From positions 1 through 64,000 of the forward strand of contig JALQPE010002906.1 of NCBI GenBank assembly GCA_030407315.1: 64,000 nucleotides of DNA, given 5' to 3'. This DNA is from Asparagopsis taxiformis. Taxonomy: Eukaryota > Rhodophyta > Florideophyceae > Bonnemaisoniales > Bonnemaisoniaceae. Within the stretch, counting starts at the first letter, position 1; each line of letters begins with the position of its first letter. The notes under the pieces were generated by a model. It searched no databases and was not told the origin of the DNA. It worked only from the letters and a program-made list of their open reading frames with translations. Both the position numbers and the translations under genes were made by a program. Below are positions 10,490 to 20,747 of this stretch, one piece after another.

Positions 10490-12739
10490 TAGTTCGCATG
10501 GCATGGAAAAAGGCTCAGCTGGTAGATACGTAAACGGAGCAAACCGAAATTTAGTACAAGATAGAAGTTCAGTTGTTGTGTTCATTTTATGAGTAGCTAC
10601 AATATGTTGAGTCCAGGTTGCCGATCAGTTCGAACTGCATCTAGTCGGCTCATCATGAAATGGACAGTGCATTTTCGATATGTTGATGTAAAGCTGATAC
10701 TATAGATATCTCTGTTGTTACGTTGAAATCAGATTCATCTGCAGGACTTTTCGATCACTTCACACCTATGAGTGAACGTATCTATTCGGCATTTCCCACT
10801 TCTCCAAGTGCACAGAACCTTCCTGCAGTATCTATCAATATGTGTGTCACAGTGTGCGCATAGCTCTCTCTCTCTCTCACACATGAGAATATGTGTTGGA
10901 ATCCCATCTGTCACCTGATGTGGAACCTGAATTGTCCACTTCAAGCAGACAAGTATTAGGCCAGCAACACGTAAACAGCACATGGAAAGTAGTCAAATAT
11001 GGACTATGATGTACTGCATTGATGACTGAGTATACATAGGCTTTCGTTCGTTAGTCCTTTGCTAGCATATAAACAATTGCTTACGGAAGAAGGGAAGCGT
11101 ACTGAGGTCATACAATTGTATAGACGCTAACATCATGATACAATCACTGCAGCGATCTTGAAGGATTCTTGTTCACGACCGAGTGCGCTTGTAAATACTA
11201 GCACACAGTCTTACATTAATATGACGATCGGTGCTTCCAGATTTCCGTAATACCACGGCATGTGCATATACATATAAATATTGGGGATAGCTCACGATCT
11301 TCCCATACACTTTAACTGCTGTAGTTTTTGGAGCAGAAAGACACGTTAGTAGTATTTATCCTTCGAAGCGTGTATTCGTTTGCACATTTACTGCAATGAT
11401 TTTGCGTGCATCGTACTCCTTTCACAATATAAATGGACAAATCTTGGATAACTTTTCTCCACCATAGATCGTTTTTCAGTTGCATTGATTCATAATCAAT
11501 CACTGCTTCCTCGCGCAGAAATGCTCCCTGGAAACCTGTCCTATCATTGTGTATAAAAATTGTGTGACCAGTGATCAGTTCTTTCATGATTCCCATTGAT
11601 ACACACCTCGGCAGTTGTACTCACTTGCAGTACCAATACACGTGCACAGTTAACCTTCAACGCAAGCTTGCTCACTGTCATAGACTCCCAGTACAGATAG
11701 TTTTCGTATCGTAGCTCGCTCTTTACGAACCTTGATCAGCTGCTCATCAGCACCGAATCGTATGCAATTGATCCGCTTCAGAATACATAGCGATGTAGGA
11801 AGATCTTCCTCCCTCGCGCACAAATGCTTCCCAAGAATGTATGTGAACTTTTAAACTTCCGCTAGATGTCCTAAGACACTGTAACAGTAAATTTCGAAGC
11901 TGCCGACAATGCCACTGGAAATGTTCACGAACATGATCGCCACGCACGGCCAATTCGACTCTTCCATGAGTAATAGTGCCACGTTCTATGATGAACTCAC
12001 CATAATGCAATGTTGCTTTCCAGTTTCAACTGGAAAGGTGCAAGGAGCCATTCATGAGGACAAAAATGTCTCTCCATGTTGTGCCACTGGAGGCACGGCG
12101 GCGGATAAGTTCATTACAGCCACGTACAGATAGTATGGCGGTATGGCTATCCAACATTGTACGGCTGGAATACAATAAATTTAAAATCAAATGTTTTTGA
12201 GATCATTACATCCCAGCTCTGGTACAGTATTTCATGAATATGTTTAGAAATTTTATTGTGTTTCAAAATAGCCTCATTTTGAGGAACTTTAAACTTCGCC
12301 CGTACTACACTACATATGTTGCCCATGCAATAGTCTCTGCTCTCCGTGCACGGTACTACTCCATGCCAGAGAATAGGGGAGTATTCAGCAGCTCTTCCAT
12401 GGATTTACTGCTTCTAGCCTTCTGCAAACTATTCATTCCCAAAATTTCCGCTCCGACTCCATAAATAATCCGTGACGTACCACACTATTCAATCCAAATT
12501 TTTCAATTTCATCTCTTTAAACTATTATTCATATACTAATTCATATTTAATATGTCACGCAGTAATTTATCAACACGCCCATGGCTTCTATTGCTGGAAC
12601 ATGATCCACCATCTACATGGAACAAGTACTACTCCTCTTTCCCAGCGTGACACACCAGCGTGACAAAACACCTTATTTTATCAATAAAATATTCCGTTTC
12701 ACAGAAAAGACAATTCTGATTCCCTCTAAAGCAGAGTTC
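10071..12739. repeat. Right terminal inverted repeat, 2.67 kb
   Basis: Reverse complement of 1-2669, with no differences in any stretch I compared. The inner edge lies 112 bases after the stop codon of the DDE gene. The outer edge cannot be fixed because the matching left sequence would lie before base 1; the element may continue past 12739. Confidence 0.9.
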
Positions 12740-13049
12740 TATTCTGAGGTAGTATGAGGACTGGTTATACGAAATCTGTACGGTAGAGCAGAAAAGTAGG
12801 TATGGAATGGAGGTGTGCACCGTGGAAGCGGGGATAGGTAGCTGAAAATGCGTGCTAGAGTGGTATTGGGGTGTTTGAGGTACAGTACGGGGGAGGTGAG
12901 CACCAACTGGAAGGGGGTGTGAGCGAGAGGATGAAAAAATTAAAGACGAAATTGGAGTCGACCGACAAGGAAAAATAGAGTGGTCGCCGTGATGGATGCG
13001 GACATCCATGTCGAGCACGGCGGCAGAAATTTCTGGGGTCGAAATTTTT

Positions 13050-13270
13050 GAATTTCTGAACCGGCGCCCGTCCTAGGTGGACATAGACATGGCGGAAGTC
13101 CATCCCGAGGGGGACATCCGTGGTACTAGAAACAATGAATGTCGCCCTAGTAATACTAGACGTACTAGACCGCATGGACGTCCGGTTCTAGGCGGACATC
13201 CAAAAATACTGGAGAACATGGACGTCCGCCTAGTAATACTAGGTGTACTAGAGGTTGTGGACGTCCGCGT
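13050..13270. repeat. Short degenerate repeats with GGACGTCC palindromes
   Basis: Two imperfect direct copies about 82 bp apart (13145-13184 and 13227-13267) share CTAGTAATACTAG and TGGACGTCCG. A more diverged copy precedes them near 13070-13120. The copies are themselves rich in small palindromes (CTAGTAATACTAG, GGACGTCC). No function is evident; they could be a transposon end or a decayed minisatellite. Confidence 0.55.
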
Positions 13271-13356
13271 CCATTTCCGAGAACACAGACGAAGTTACAC
13301 CAATCATCAAAGCATTTTCACCTATCTTGGGTTGATTCTGCTACCATCCAGCATGA

Positions 13357-13719
13357 CTTCGCAGACTGGATTCTTCGCCATTCTTTGGGCCCCGATTACT
13401 GCCCACGGAATTCTTGCTGTGGAATCGCTTGCAAACAACGTTAGTAGAGCCAGTTGGTGAAGATGACCTTGACATACCTGCGGACACAATGATGACAGAG
13501 TCGACTGAAAGATTGGTTGAAGCTGTGCAGTCTGCAAATTGGGATTACACCCACCATGTCTATGAATCTCTAGCCGATGGACAAGCTCGAATTGGTTCTC
13601 ATCTTATAGGCAAGAAAGTGCAAGATCGATATGATTTAGCAGCATTCTCAGAAGAAGTTGACGCAAATAACTTACTGAGAACCCAATACCGCGATTCTCC
13701 GGTCCAAAGCAGGCGATGA
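13357..13719 (+). CDS. Unidentified open frame, probably a gene fragment
   Basis: The frame is open from 13357 to a stop at 13719, with its first ATG only at 13489. The translation has a balanced, protein-like composition (acidic segment GEDDLDIPADT, then a helical stretch), unlike the low-complexity frames around it. I recognise no domain. The missing start suggests the 5' part has been lost or lies behind a frameshift. Confidence 0.25.
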   Translation, partial: LRRLDSSPFFGPRLLPTEFLLWNRLQTTLVEPVGEDDLDIPADTMMTESTERLVEAVQSANWDYTHHVYESLADGQARIGSHLIGKKVQDRYDLAAFSEEVDANNLLRTQYRDSPVQSRR

Positions 13720-14043
13720 CGAAGCGAACGTTTTTGCTAACATGGTGCGAATTGGTCCGTAGTGGGCTCTTGTTGCCGTTGCAGTACGGACTGCTATCGG
13801 TGTTATGGCTTCGTAGTTGTCAAAGCGGGATGCGGTAAACAAGAGGTAGTGGGAATCCAGACTATCTATTGACGGCATTGTTGCGATGCGACATACATTG
13901 GGTTTCCAGCGTTTATGCTACGTGGTTTTTGTGTGCAAGCAGCATACATCTCAATGTAATCCCTTCTCTGCGATCTACTTAACCACCAATCCCACACCAG
14001 CCCCAGCTGAACCAACAGTCCTTCACCGTACGCGCACACCTAC

Positions 14044-14778
14044 ATGAAATTCCTGCAAATACTCTTCCCTGTGCTGCTGCTCCACGCCGTTCACGCGGCA
14101 TCCATCCCGGACCTGAGCCGGAGTGTGCAATGTCCCGTCATACGCCCGATTGACCAACAAGCCAATGCCACGGTGTCACGCCAAATTCGCGCCGACTACA
14201 AGCTTTCATCGCAACGGGCCGTTGCACCTCGCATCGTCGGCGGCGATCTGACGACGTCGCGGTCGTTGAACGACATGCTCGTGTCGCTTTTGTCCGACTT
14301 CTCGGTGCGCTCTGGCAGTCTCATCTCCGCGCGATGTGTGCTATCCGCCGCACATTGCGAATTTGACACGACATGGGTGGAGGAATTGGGCCCCTCGCAA
14401 ACTGAGGTGGACGGCACTGTCATTGGCATTAATCTCGCCATCAATCACCTTAAATACACCGACGATACGCGCAAGCTCGACATTGCTATATTGCGACTCG
14501 AGCGACCGGCGCCCACAAATCGGTTCATGCTTATTAATGGCAACCCGGCACTGCCAGTCGACAGGGGCTTTGTGCGCGTAGCCGGGTATGGAAAGGTGGA
14601 ATTCGAGTAGCCGGATGAAACTAATGCCAGTGCTCCCACCGCGCATAGTGCGGCAGACGATGACAAGGATGAGACGGCAGAAGAGAAGAAAGTTCTGGAA
14701 GTTGATGACATTGACAAACTCCTCGCTCGTGCCCCAACGGATGAAGCTTCTCAAGTTGGTACGAAAGAACCCATTTGA
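14044..14778 (+). pseudogene. Trypsin-like serine protease, truncated before the catalytic serine
   Basis: An S1-family secreted protease. The ATG at 14044 starts a clear signal peptide (hydrophobic LQILFPVLLLHAVHA), then a pro-segment, the activation site RIVGG, the histidine motif SAAHC and the aspartate motif KLDIAILRL. A TAG at 14608 stops the frame at 188 aa, before any GDSGGP. The same frame then stays open for 55 more codons to a TGA at 14776, giving a strongly acidic segment, so the TAG looks like a nonsense change inside an older frame. I found no GDSGGP-like motif in any forward frame just downstream. With His and Asp but no Ser the product cannot be an active protease. The neighbours are fragments, which supports decay. 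Confidence 0.75.
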
Positions 14779-14944
14779 TTACTGCTTTGCAAGAATGTGC
14801 TGGGGCAACGAAACGATCTGGTAATGTGTTCTCGACTCGCTCGTTTCTCGCAAAAGCGAGTAACAGAGTTCGAAAGGGGGGGTAAAGTGTGATGATATTT
14901 GGCTTTATCTCGCGCCTCCAATACCTATGGATACGACTGCAACT

Positions 14945-15196
14945 CAGCACCAGGTCGACTTCACAAAGCGCCAACACTTTTCTGATGTTCATAGTCGCCA
15001 GTTCAATAGCAAGATACCTTAATGAATATGGAATTGCGACGCGTGGTACATCTGACTTGTCCTTGCATACCATGCAATAGATGTCCGGTTCTCGCACTTC
15101 TCTAACGTGCGCAGTATCCGCCATTGGCGACAACAAGCTGCTGCACCGTTCACAGACATGCAGTGTGTGCAAATCACACGCCATCGCCAGAGGGTC
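14945..15196 (-). pseudogene. RPA2: C-terminal fragment of RNA polymerase I second-largest subunit (RPA2/A135)
   Basis: About 80 codons match the end of the Pol I subunit RPA2 (POLR1B): the zinc-binding pair CERC ... CMVC, then VAIPYSLRYLAIELATMNI, which corresponds to the very conserved end of that protein, and a few more residues. The frame begins just after an in-frame stop near 15197 and lacks the rest of the ~1,100-residue subunit. The sequence upstream on this strand belongs to an unrelated gene. The open frame continues to 14621, but everything after about residue 80 has no family similarity and runs antisense to the protease. This is therefore a captured or relict gene end, not a working gene, unless it is a terminal exon of something I cannot see. 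Confidence 0.7.
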
Positions 15197-15251
15197 TCAC
15201 AGTTAAAATGACGCTCTTTGAGTTAACAAATCACGGAATCCATCAAGGTTT

Positions 15252-15337
15252 CCCCACACCGTGGGGTTTTTATCCAGCTGGATTCAATAACTCCTGAGGG
15301 TATTATGAAGATACCCAAGGGGGAGTAAAGTCTCCCC
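15252..15337. other. Three consecutive short hairpins
   Basis: CCCCAC/GTGGGG at 15252-15266, GGGTAT/ATACCC at 15298-15316 and GGGGAG/CTCCCC at 15320-15337 follow one another within 86 bases, just past the 3' end of the long minus-strand gene. They could form a structured 3' untranslated region or part of an element terminus. No family is recognised. Confidence 0.45.
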
Positions 15338-15412
15338 TCCGACGAAGGACTCGAAATAAAGGAAGGGTCAATTTACACGGAGAGTCAAACTACGTTCACG
15401 CCAAGACCTAAG

Positions 15413-18400
15413 TTAACTACGACCGCTACGCGTCGCACCACGAGTAGTGCGCCGCGAGTTACGAGTACGAGGGGTACCGCCGCGAGACGCCGCCCCACCA
15501 ACGGTACCACCGCGCTTGCGCGAACGCCCTGGGGGACTGGATTCAACCCACTGCGGGAACGCTTACGCGTACGCGATATAACGGGAGAGTCCGAACTGTC
15601 CCGCTCGCTCTCGGCTACGTTGATTACTTTTTCGGACGCGGCACGAGGATCCGGGATATTCAAATCCGTCTCACCGCTGTTATCAGGCAAAAGGGGGCGC
15701 TGAGTTGAGTCAGCCAGCAGCGTGGGCAAAGAAGGATCGCGTTCACCGCTACTCAGAGGCAGATCTGTTGCCTCCTTTGCGGGTGTGGAAGTAGCTGGGG
15801 AAGGATGCATCTACGGGTCGGAAGGAGGAGACCGCACTGTGCCTTTACGCATAGCCGCGGGTAATTGTGCCTCTAACAATGAGCGTAAATCCTCGTTGAC
15901 CCGAGAACCATGGCGTAACAAGGATCGCACCTTCGCCAGCACGTCCATGCTCATCACTACCTTGGAGCGGAAAGTCGTGAGCTCCTCCCGGGCCATGTCC
16001 AACTCACGAGAATGGTTCCCCAACTGACGCTTAAGCGCAACAATTTCAGCCTCCGCAATGGCCTTGGCCACCAAGGCCGCTCGTTTGGCCTCACGGGCGC
16101 TATGCTCGTTCCCCTTGAGGACGCGGATTGTCGTCTGAGCGGTAGCCAGCGACTGTTGAGCTTCTTGAAGCTGTTCCTGAGCAGCCAAACTGTGTCCCAC
16201 GTCGGGAGCAGTCATCAAACACTTGGTACGATGTATCAAATGGCGCAAACTCGCACGATCGTAATGTCCGGCCTCGAAATGTTCGGCCACCTTCGTCAGA
16301 CCTGCTTCACGCATTAGTGCCACAGGGACTTCCACATCAAGCGACACCCCCAACAAGTCAGATCCGACGTGGATGTCTACCGTTTCAAGATATAAGGGAA
16401 CCCACTTCGTAGTAACACCTAATGTGTGAGGCAAATAAATGTGCCGGGTTGCACACCAGTCCCACCCATTGTGGTCATTTACCAGTTGAGTGAGGCGCAC
16501 TACACTTATCGGCTCGCGGATAAACGGCGGAAACTCAGGCGCCTCGTACCCAGACGGGCGCAACGGCGCCTCGAGGCCTAACATCCGAATACCATCGACC
16601 ACGACAGCGGGCATCTCGTGCATTCTTCTCGAGCGCAACATGACCTCCAACCAGGTCGTGACATACCGGCACACCCACTCGGTTCGTGCCATCTTGTCCA
16701 GAACGGTAGCTAGCGGGCTCGGCGACATAAGATGAGAAGTCGCGTAACGATACACAAATGGCATGGGCATCGTAATCTCCGCCGGGGTCATCATCATCCA
16801 CTGAGGGATGGGAGCGTAAAACTTATGACGGTCCCCGCTGGACATTTGGTGGAACTCGACGTCCTTGAACGTCATGATGACGTGCCGGTCGCGCGAACCG
16901 GGTGCAGCGTCTGGGCTACGCGAATGCGGAAATGTACGCCGCTGCTCTGTTTGCCACTCTATGGGCCAACGGCCGTCCATCCAGGGCGCGGGAAAAAAAC
17001 CCGCGTCAGGCGGCAAAAGCCGCACGTCCACGTCCTGGTAATCATCGACGAGGACGCCGTTCTCGTATTCGGTAATCAGGCATGATATGAACCGGATGAA
17101 GGGAACGTCACCGGGCTGAGTCACGCTATATGTGTCGACCGGACACTCCGTGGGAATCATTGCGCGAAAGGTCCCATGCTCCGTCCGACGGAGCATGACC
17201 TCATTGGCAAAGGACATGCCACGCGCTCGAGCCAAATGCGCAAAACGCCGGAGTATCGGCCTCACGGGAGAAAGAGTGAGATAACTCTCATACGGCAAAT
17301 ACGGAGGGTTACGCTGAAGGTCGCGACCGAACGCATCGGTGTACCGGTCGAACACCAATTTTTGCAACCTTCGTACCTTTTCCGCCGCGAAGTTCCGGTT
17401 ATCGGTAACAGCGGAAATTGGAGCGGATGATCCATCTCCCCGACTTGAGCTCACCCGTGGGGGAGCCCCATCCCCCATCCGCGCGAGAACCCGACGACGG
17501 GCAGCGTCATCCAAGCATGACATCCGGTTTCGGAGTTCTGTAAGGAGTTCGTCCTCATTCGGTGGAGTCGACAAGGCCGCCACCACATTGTCCAACCACA
17601 TTCTAGTCGGCGGCTCGTTCCTGCCGGTAATCCGAGTCACGGGGATTTCGGACTTCGGGACCCGAATGGACGTCACCACACGGTGTACCGGGCGCGCCGG
17701 TATCGGATTCGCGGGGTTGTCAACGCGAGAAGAGGGGAGCGGGGTCTCTTGCTGAGGTTGACTGGGCGGAATATCGACTTGTTCGTAGCCAACAAGACTG
17801 CGAGTGTCGACAGGGGCGGAAGTCTCAAAAGCACCCGACCAGGGGTTGTCTTGAGTGTCGTGGAGGCGGGTATTCGACACAGTTTTGTCGACCTCCGCAC
17901 TTATACCCTTTGAGGAAAAGAGCACCTCTCGCGTTGTGACGTTGCTGGACGGCGGGAGAGCCGATTTTGTTGCCACCGGCTCCACGGGTTGACAGGGGGC
18001 CGCGGATCGCGCACGCGACCCCTCCCGCTCCGGCGAAATAGTCTCACCCCTGAGAATCGCGGGCGCGCGTGCACAGCCGTCCCCAACGGGTACAGACTGG
18101 GAGGCCACTGGACGAGAACCAGCTGGATCACATGGGTCAGTAAGGCGTGTCTCCGACATTCTTTCAGGCGTGGTTCCCAAGTCTCGCAGGTCGAAAGGTG
18201 TGTCGAATACGCTCGATGAAACCCGGGTGCGCGGGTATGGGATGATGTACACTCGCAGGGGCTCGAAGACTGGGAAGGGGGAATGTGGGACAAGAGTTGA
18301 AACGGGCGAGCACTCAATGCATCCGCCAGTACCTATCGTTTCGAAACCAGCAGTTTCCTTGCGTAATTTGGAAATTTTCGAAATTGTGTAGAATTGGCGG

Positions 18401-18516
18401 GCGCACATGCGAGCATGACGAGCGCCACGTGTAGGGTTATTGTTCGTAGTACACGTATTGCAACACACCGCGGCCGCCGGCGCGGCCCGCCCCATTGGGC
18501 CCTCGGGACGGACCAC
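15413..18516 (-). pseudogene. Large element-type protein with disordered N-terminus, coiled coil and basic tail
   Basis: The main frame (15811-18516, 901 aa) has a proline- and arginine-rich N-terminal ~330 residues, a conserved-looking middle (about 370-760, rich in W, P and Y, with PWMDGRWPIEW and PIPQWMMMTPAEI), then a long heptad-like coiled coil (about 760-880). A TAG at 15811-15813 ends it, but the same frame continues at once for another ~80 codons. A one-base shift near 15,545 then leads into an RGG- and arginine-rich tail ending at a TAA at 15413-15415. Natural readthrough or a point nonsense change are both possible. I do not recognise the family. The architecture (disordered, central domain, coiled coil, basic tail) parallels the antisense gene of the gypsy element at 50592-52817, so it may be the same kind of retroelement accessory protein. 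Confidence 0.55.
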
Positions 18517-18533
18517 TCGGCCCCGGTACGCAA

Positions 18534-19172
18534 TTACAAGTAGTGACCCTTCTCCAATGAGTAAAAGCTAACAAACCCCCTCTAAGGTACCGATCCAAGT
18601 TAACCCTGGAGGTGACGCACCGTTTACGACACTCGTATCAATCGTTTCCGTCTTAGGGATTGTTCCGTTCCGCATCACGGCGTGGGTGCGTAACGTACCG
18701 TGGTCCCCGGGTTACCACGGAACGCCAACACGACGTCTACGCGTGTGAGGCTGATCAAGGTCAACAGTTTCGTCTAAGCGTGAGTGCTCGGAACCGACAT
18801 ACACCGTGTGTCGCGCCGTCCGTTCTGAGTTGACTAACCGCTAAAACGCCCGCCTGTTTCCGTGATCCGACCTAGCCACCGTTGGCTCGTGTGTCGCCCT
18901 GGTGGATTTTCCTCTAAGGGTGATCAAGATCCTTCCGATTCAAACCGCTCTACCACCTACCGAGTCGAGGCCAGTGGACGGTCGTCGGCAGTGCGACTAC
19001 GCTTTACCGCTTCGGGTTAACAAAAGCCAGGAGTGCGAAGTCGCCTCTCCGGCGACTACTCGAGACGTTTGGACGACTACCTAAGTCATTACGTCTAAGC
19101 GCCAGTTAAGTCCTACACCATGCTTGGACCGATGTGGCCTTCGCCGCAAAGTTTTCCAGCTTCGAAGAGTTG
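18534..19172. other. Intergenic, no gene seen
   Basis: About 640 bases lie between the divergent long minus-strand gene and the plus-strand methyltransferase. A 60-codon open frame at 18902-19084 shows no domain. The region should contain promoters for both neighbours. Confidence 0.4.
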
Positions 19173-20747
19173 ATGGCGCCGTACATCATTTTCGACAGCA
19201 GTGAGCATTGGTTCGACGTGCTCGATGAAGGTCTATTCGCACCGATGGAGCAGAAGCTAGATCTCTACCACGACAAAGCTCCCCTATCTCATCCTGATGG
19301 ATATGGTGGAAAAGTAGAGACAAGAACCAGTGCGCAGCACAGTGCATTTAGGGACCTTGTGAGGAAGTTCTTCGACCGGTTGCAGTTTCTTATCGTCAAC
19401 CCGGACCTGTACACCTGGCCGGAGTCCGACCGCTGGGGGGCACTGGAAATATACTTCTCAAGCGGAAATCCGGACAAGCTGCCAGCGTATTTTGACACCC
19501 TCGACGAAGACGTTATGGCTGTCCTCCGCCCGGCACCACAAGCCGCGGACGCAGAAAAGGTCCCCAAGCCGGTTGATGACACTCCCACTCGTCGCAACAC
19601 AGGAGGGAGAGGTTTGGTTCCGTCGACAAGACACACAACCAGGCTTAAACTTGGACCTGGGAGGACCAGTCTTACTGCCCAAGGGCCGTCTCCCCCGTCA
19701 CCGTCACCCCATGCGACAGAAGAGCAGGAAAGTGAAGGGCAGGCTCTCGCAAAGGACTTTCTTTCGAAAATGAGTCAGTATTGCCGGGTGTACGACGTCC
19801 CTTTCGAAGATTTGGTCAGTGCCGACGAGAGCCGAGAACACGTGCCCATCACGGGCAACGTTCAGCTCATTCTGACTGATCCGCCTTACAATGTTCGTCG
19901 TAAGAGGAACGATTCCAACTCTTCGTACGACAGGCTAACTGCAGAAGATATGCAGGCTAGCATCGAAGTGTTTGACGAGCTGTTGCGCCCCGGTGGCCAC
20001 GGCATCGTGTTCTGCTCCGTTTTGCAGTTCTACGAATGGTTCCATTACTTGGAAACGTACAAAGGACCGCAGTCAGAAGGCCCAACCGATGCTGCTGCCA
20101 GTGATGACGGGTCGGATGAAGAAGAGGTTACGTCCATGAATTCGGACTCCGAAGCATCGCAGCACAGTGGCGAAGAAAGTGCGGATGAGGAGGAGGACGA
20201 GGACGAGGAGGAGGAGGACGTCGTTCGGAATTCAGTTTTCTTCGTTGACGAGGTACCTCTGTTGTTTGTCCGACTACCTGGGCACCTCTATCAAATGCCG
20301 GGGCGGAAGAGGTACCAACGCATGAACATGGCAGAGGTCGCTATCCACTTCTGGAAGCGAGGTGTTCCGTTCAAGACCGGAAGCGAGATGGTGGCCTATA
20401 GGAACCACGGATACATGGACGGCACGTACCCGGCGTGGTGCAACGTCACCATCAATATGCCCGCCATCGATTCGAATGAGATGGTGTGGCGAACAAGGAG
20501 CACAACCGGTGCTACGGTCAGAGTTCGTGCAGAGCAGAAGAGCGTCGCTCTCATGATGGAGTTGATCAGCCAGCATTCACAGCCTGGTGATATTGTTGTC
20601 GATCCATTCTCTGGCACTTTCGCAACGGGAAAAGCAGCTATGAGCTTGCCTGAGCACCGTGTTTTCGTCGGCAGTGACATGGACAAATTGTGTGTGGCAC
20701 GATCGCTTCCAAAGCTGTGTGCAGTCATGTCACCATGTCACGTGTAA
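19173..20747 (+). CDS. Beta-class DNA (adenine) methyltransferase with acidic insert, ~524 aa
   Basis: Predicted DNA amino-methyltransferase, most likely N6-adenine. From the ATG at 19173: an unidentified N-terminal ~230 residues; motif IV ILTDPPYNV; a long insert rich in Asp and Glu (around 20130-20225) between motif IV and the rest of the fold; then RAEQKSVALMMELIS and motif I DIVVDPFSGTFATGKAA near the C-terminus. This is the same motif order and wording as in the ParB fusion at 2251-5409 (VEEKSVDLLTELL, DAYAGTLTTAL), so the two are relatives. The frame is open upstream to a stop at 19107, but no ATG precedes 19173 in frame. There are no introns or frameshifts. A SET-domain gene begins within or just after its 3' end on the same strand, which suggests a shared transcript or shared element. 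Confidence 0.8.
   Translation: MAPYIIFDSSEHWFDVLDEGLFAPMEQKLDLYHDKAPLSHPDGYGGKVETRTSAQHSAFRDLVRKFFDRLQFLIVNPDLYTWPESDRWGALEIYFSSGNPDKLPAYFDTLDEDVMAVLRPAPQAADAEKVPKPVDDTPTRRNTGGRGLVPSTRHTTRLKLGPGRTSLTAQGPSPPSPSPHATEEQESEGQALAKDFLSKMSQYCRVYDVPFEDLVSADESREHVPITGNVQLILTDPPYNVRRKRNDSNSSYDRLTAEDMQASIEVFDELLRPGGHGIVFCSVLQFYEWFHYLETYKGPQSEGPTDAAASDDGSDEEEVTSMNSDSEASQHSGEESADEEEDEDEEEEDVVRNSVFFVDEVPLLFVRLPGHLYQMPGRKRYQRMNMAEVAIHFWKRGVPFKTGSEMVAYRNHGYMDGTYPAWCNVTINMPAIDSNEMVWRTRSTTGATVRVRAEQKSVALMMELISQHSQPGDIVVDPFSGTFATGKAAMSLPEHRVFVGSDMDKLCVARSLPKLCAVMSPCHV

Larger units (their letters stand above)
1..12739. mobile_element. Large TIR transposon with ParB-methyltransferase and DDE integrase-like genes
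   Basis: Position x on the left pairs with position 12740-x on the right, from 1/12739 inward to 2669/10071, so 2,669-bp inverted arms enclose about 7.4 kb of unique sequence. The unique part carries two divergent genes, a ParB-like/DNA adenine methyltransferase (minus strand) and a DUF7869-type DDE protein (plus strand). The window begins inside or at the very edge of the left arm, so the true termini and any target duplication cannot be seen; 12,739 bp is a minimum length. The DDE protein is the candidate transposase and the methyltransferase may mark or silence the element's own DNA; both roles are inferred. I do not recognise a named superfamily with this combination. Confidence 0.75.

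Noticed and set aside
14621..14944. The C-terminal half of the 187-aa minus-strand frame at 14621-15184
   Set aside because: Similarity to RPA2 ends by about residue 80; the rest is antisense to the protease and looks like chance.
18902..19084. 60-aa frame upstream of the second methyltransferase
   Set aside because: Too short, with no domain and no sign of use.
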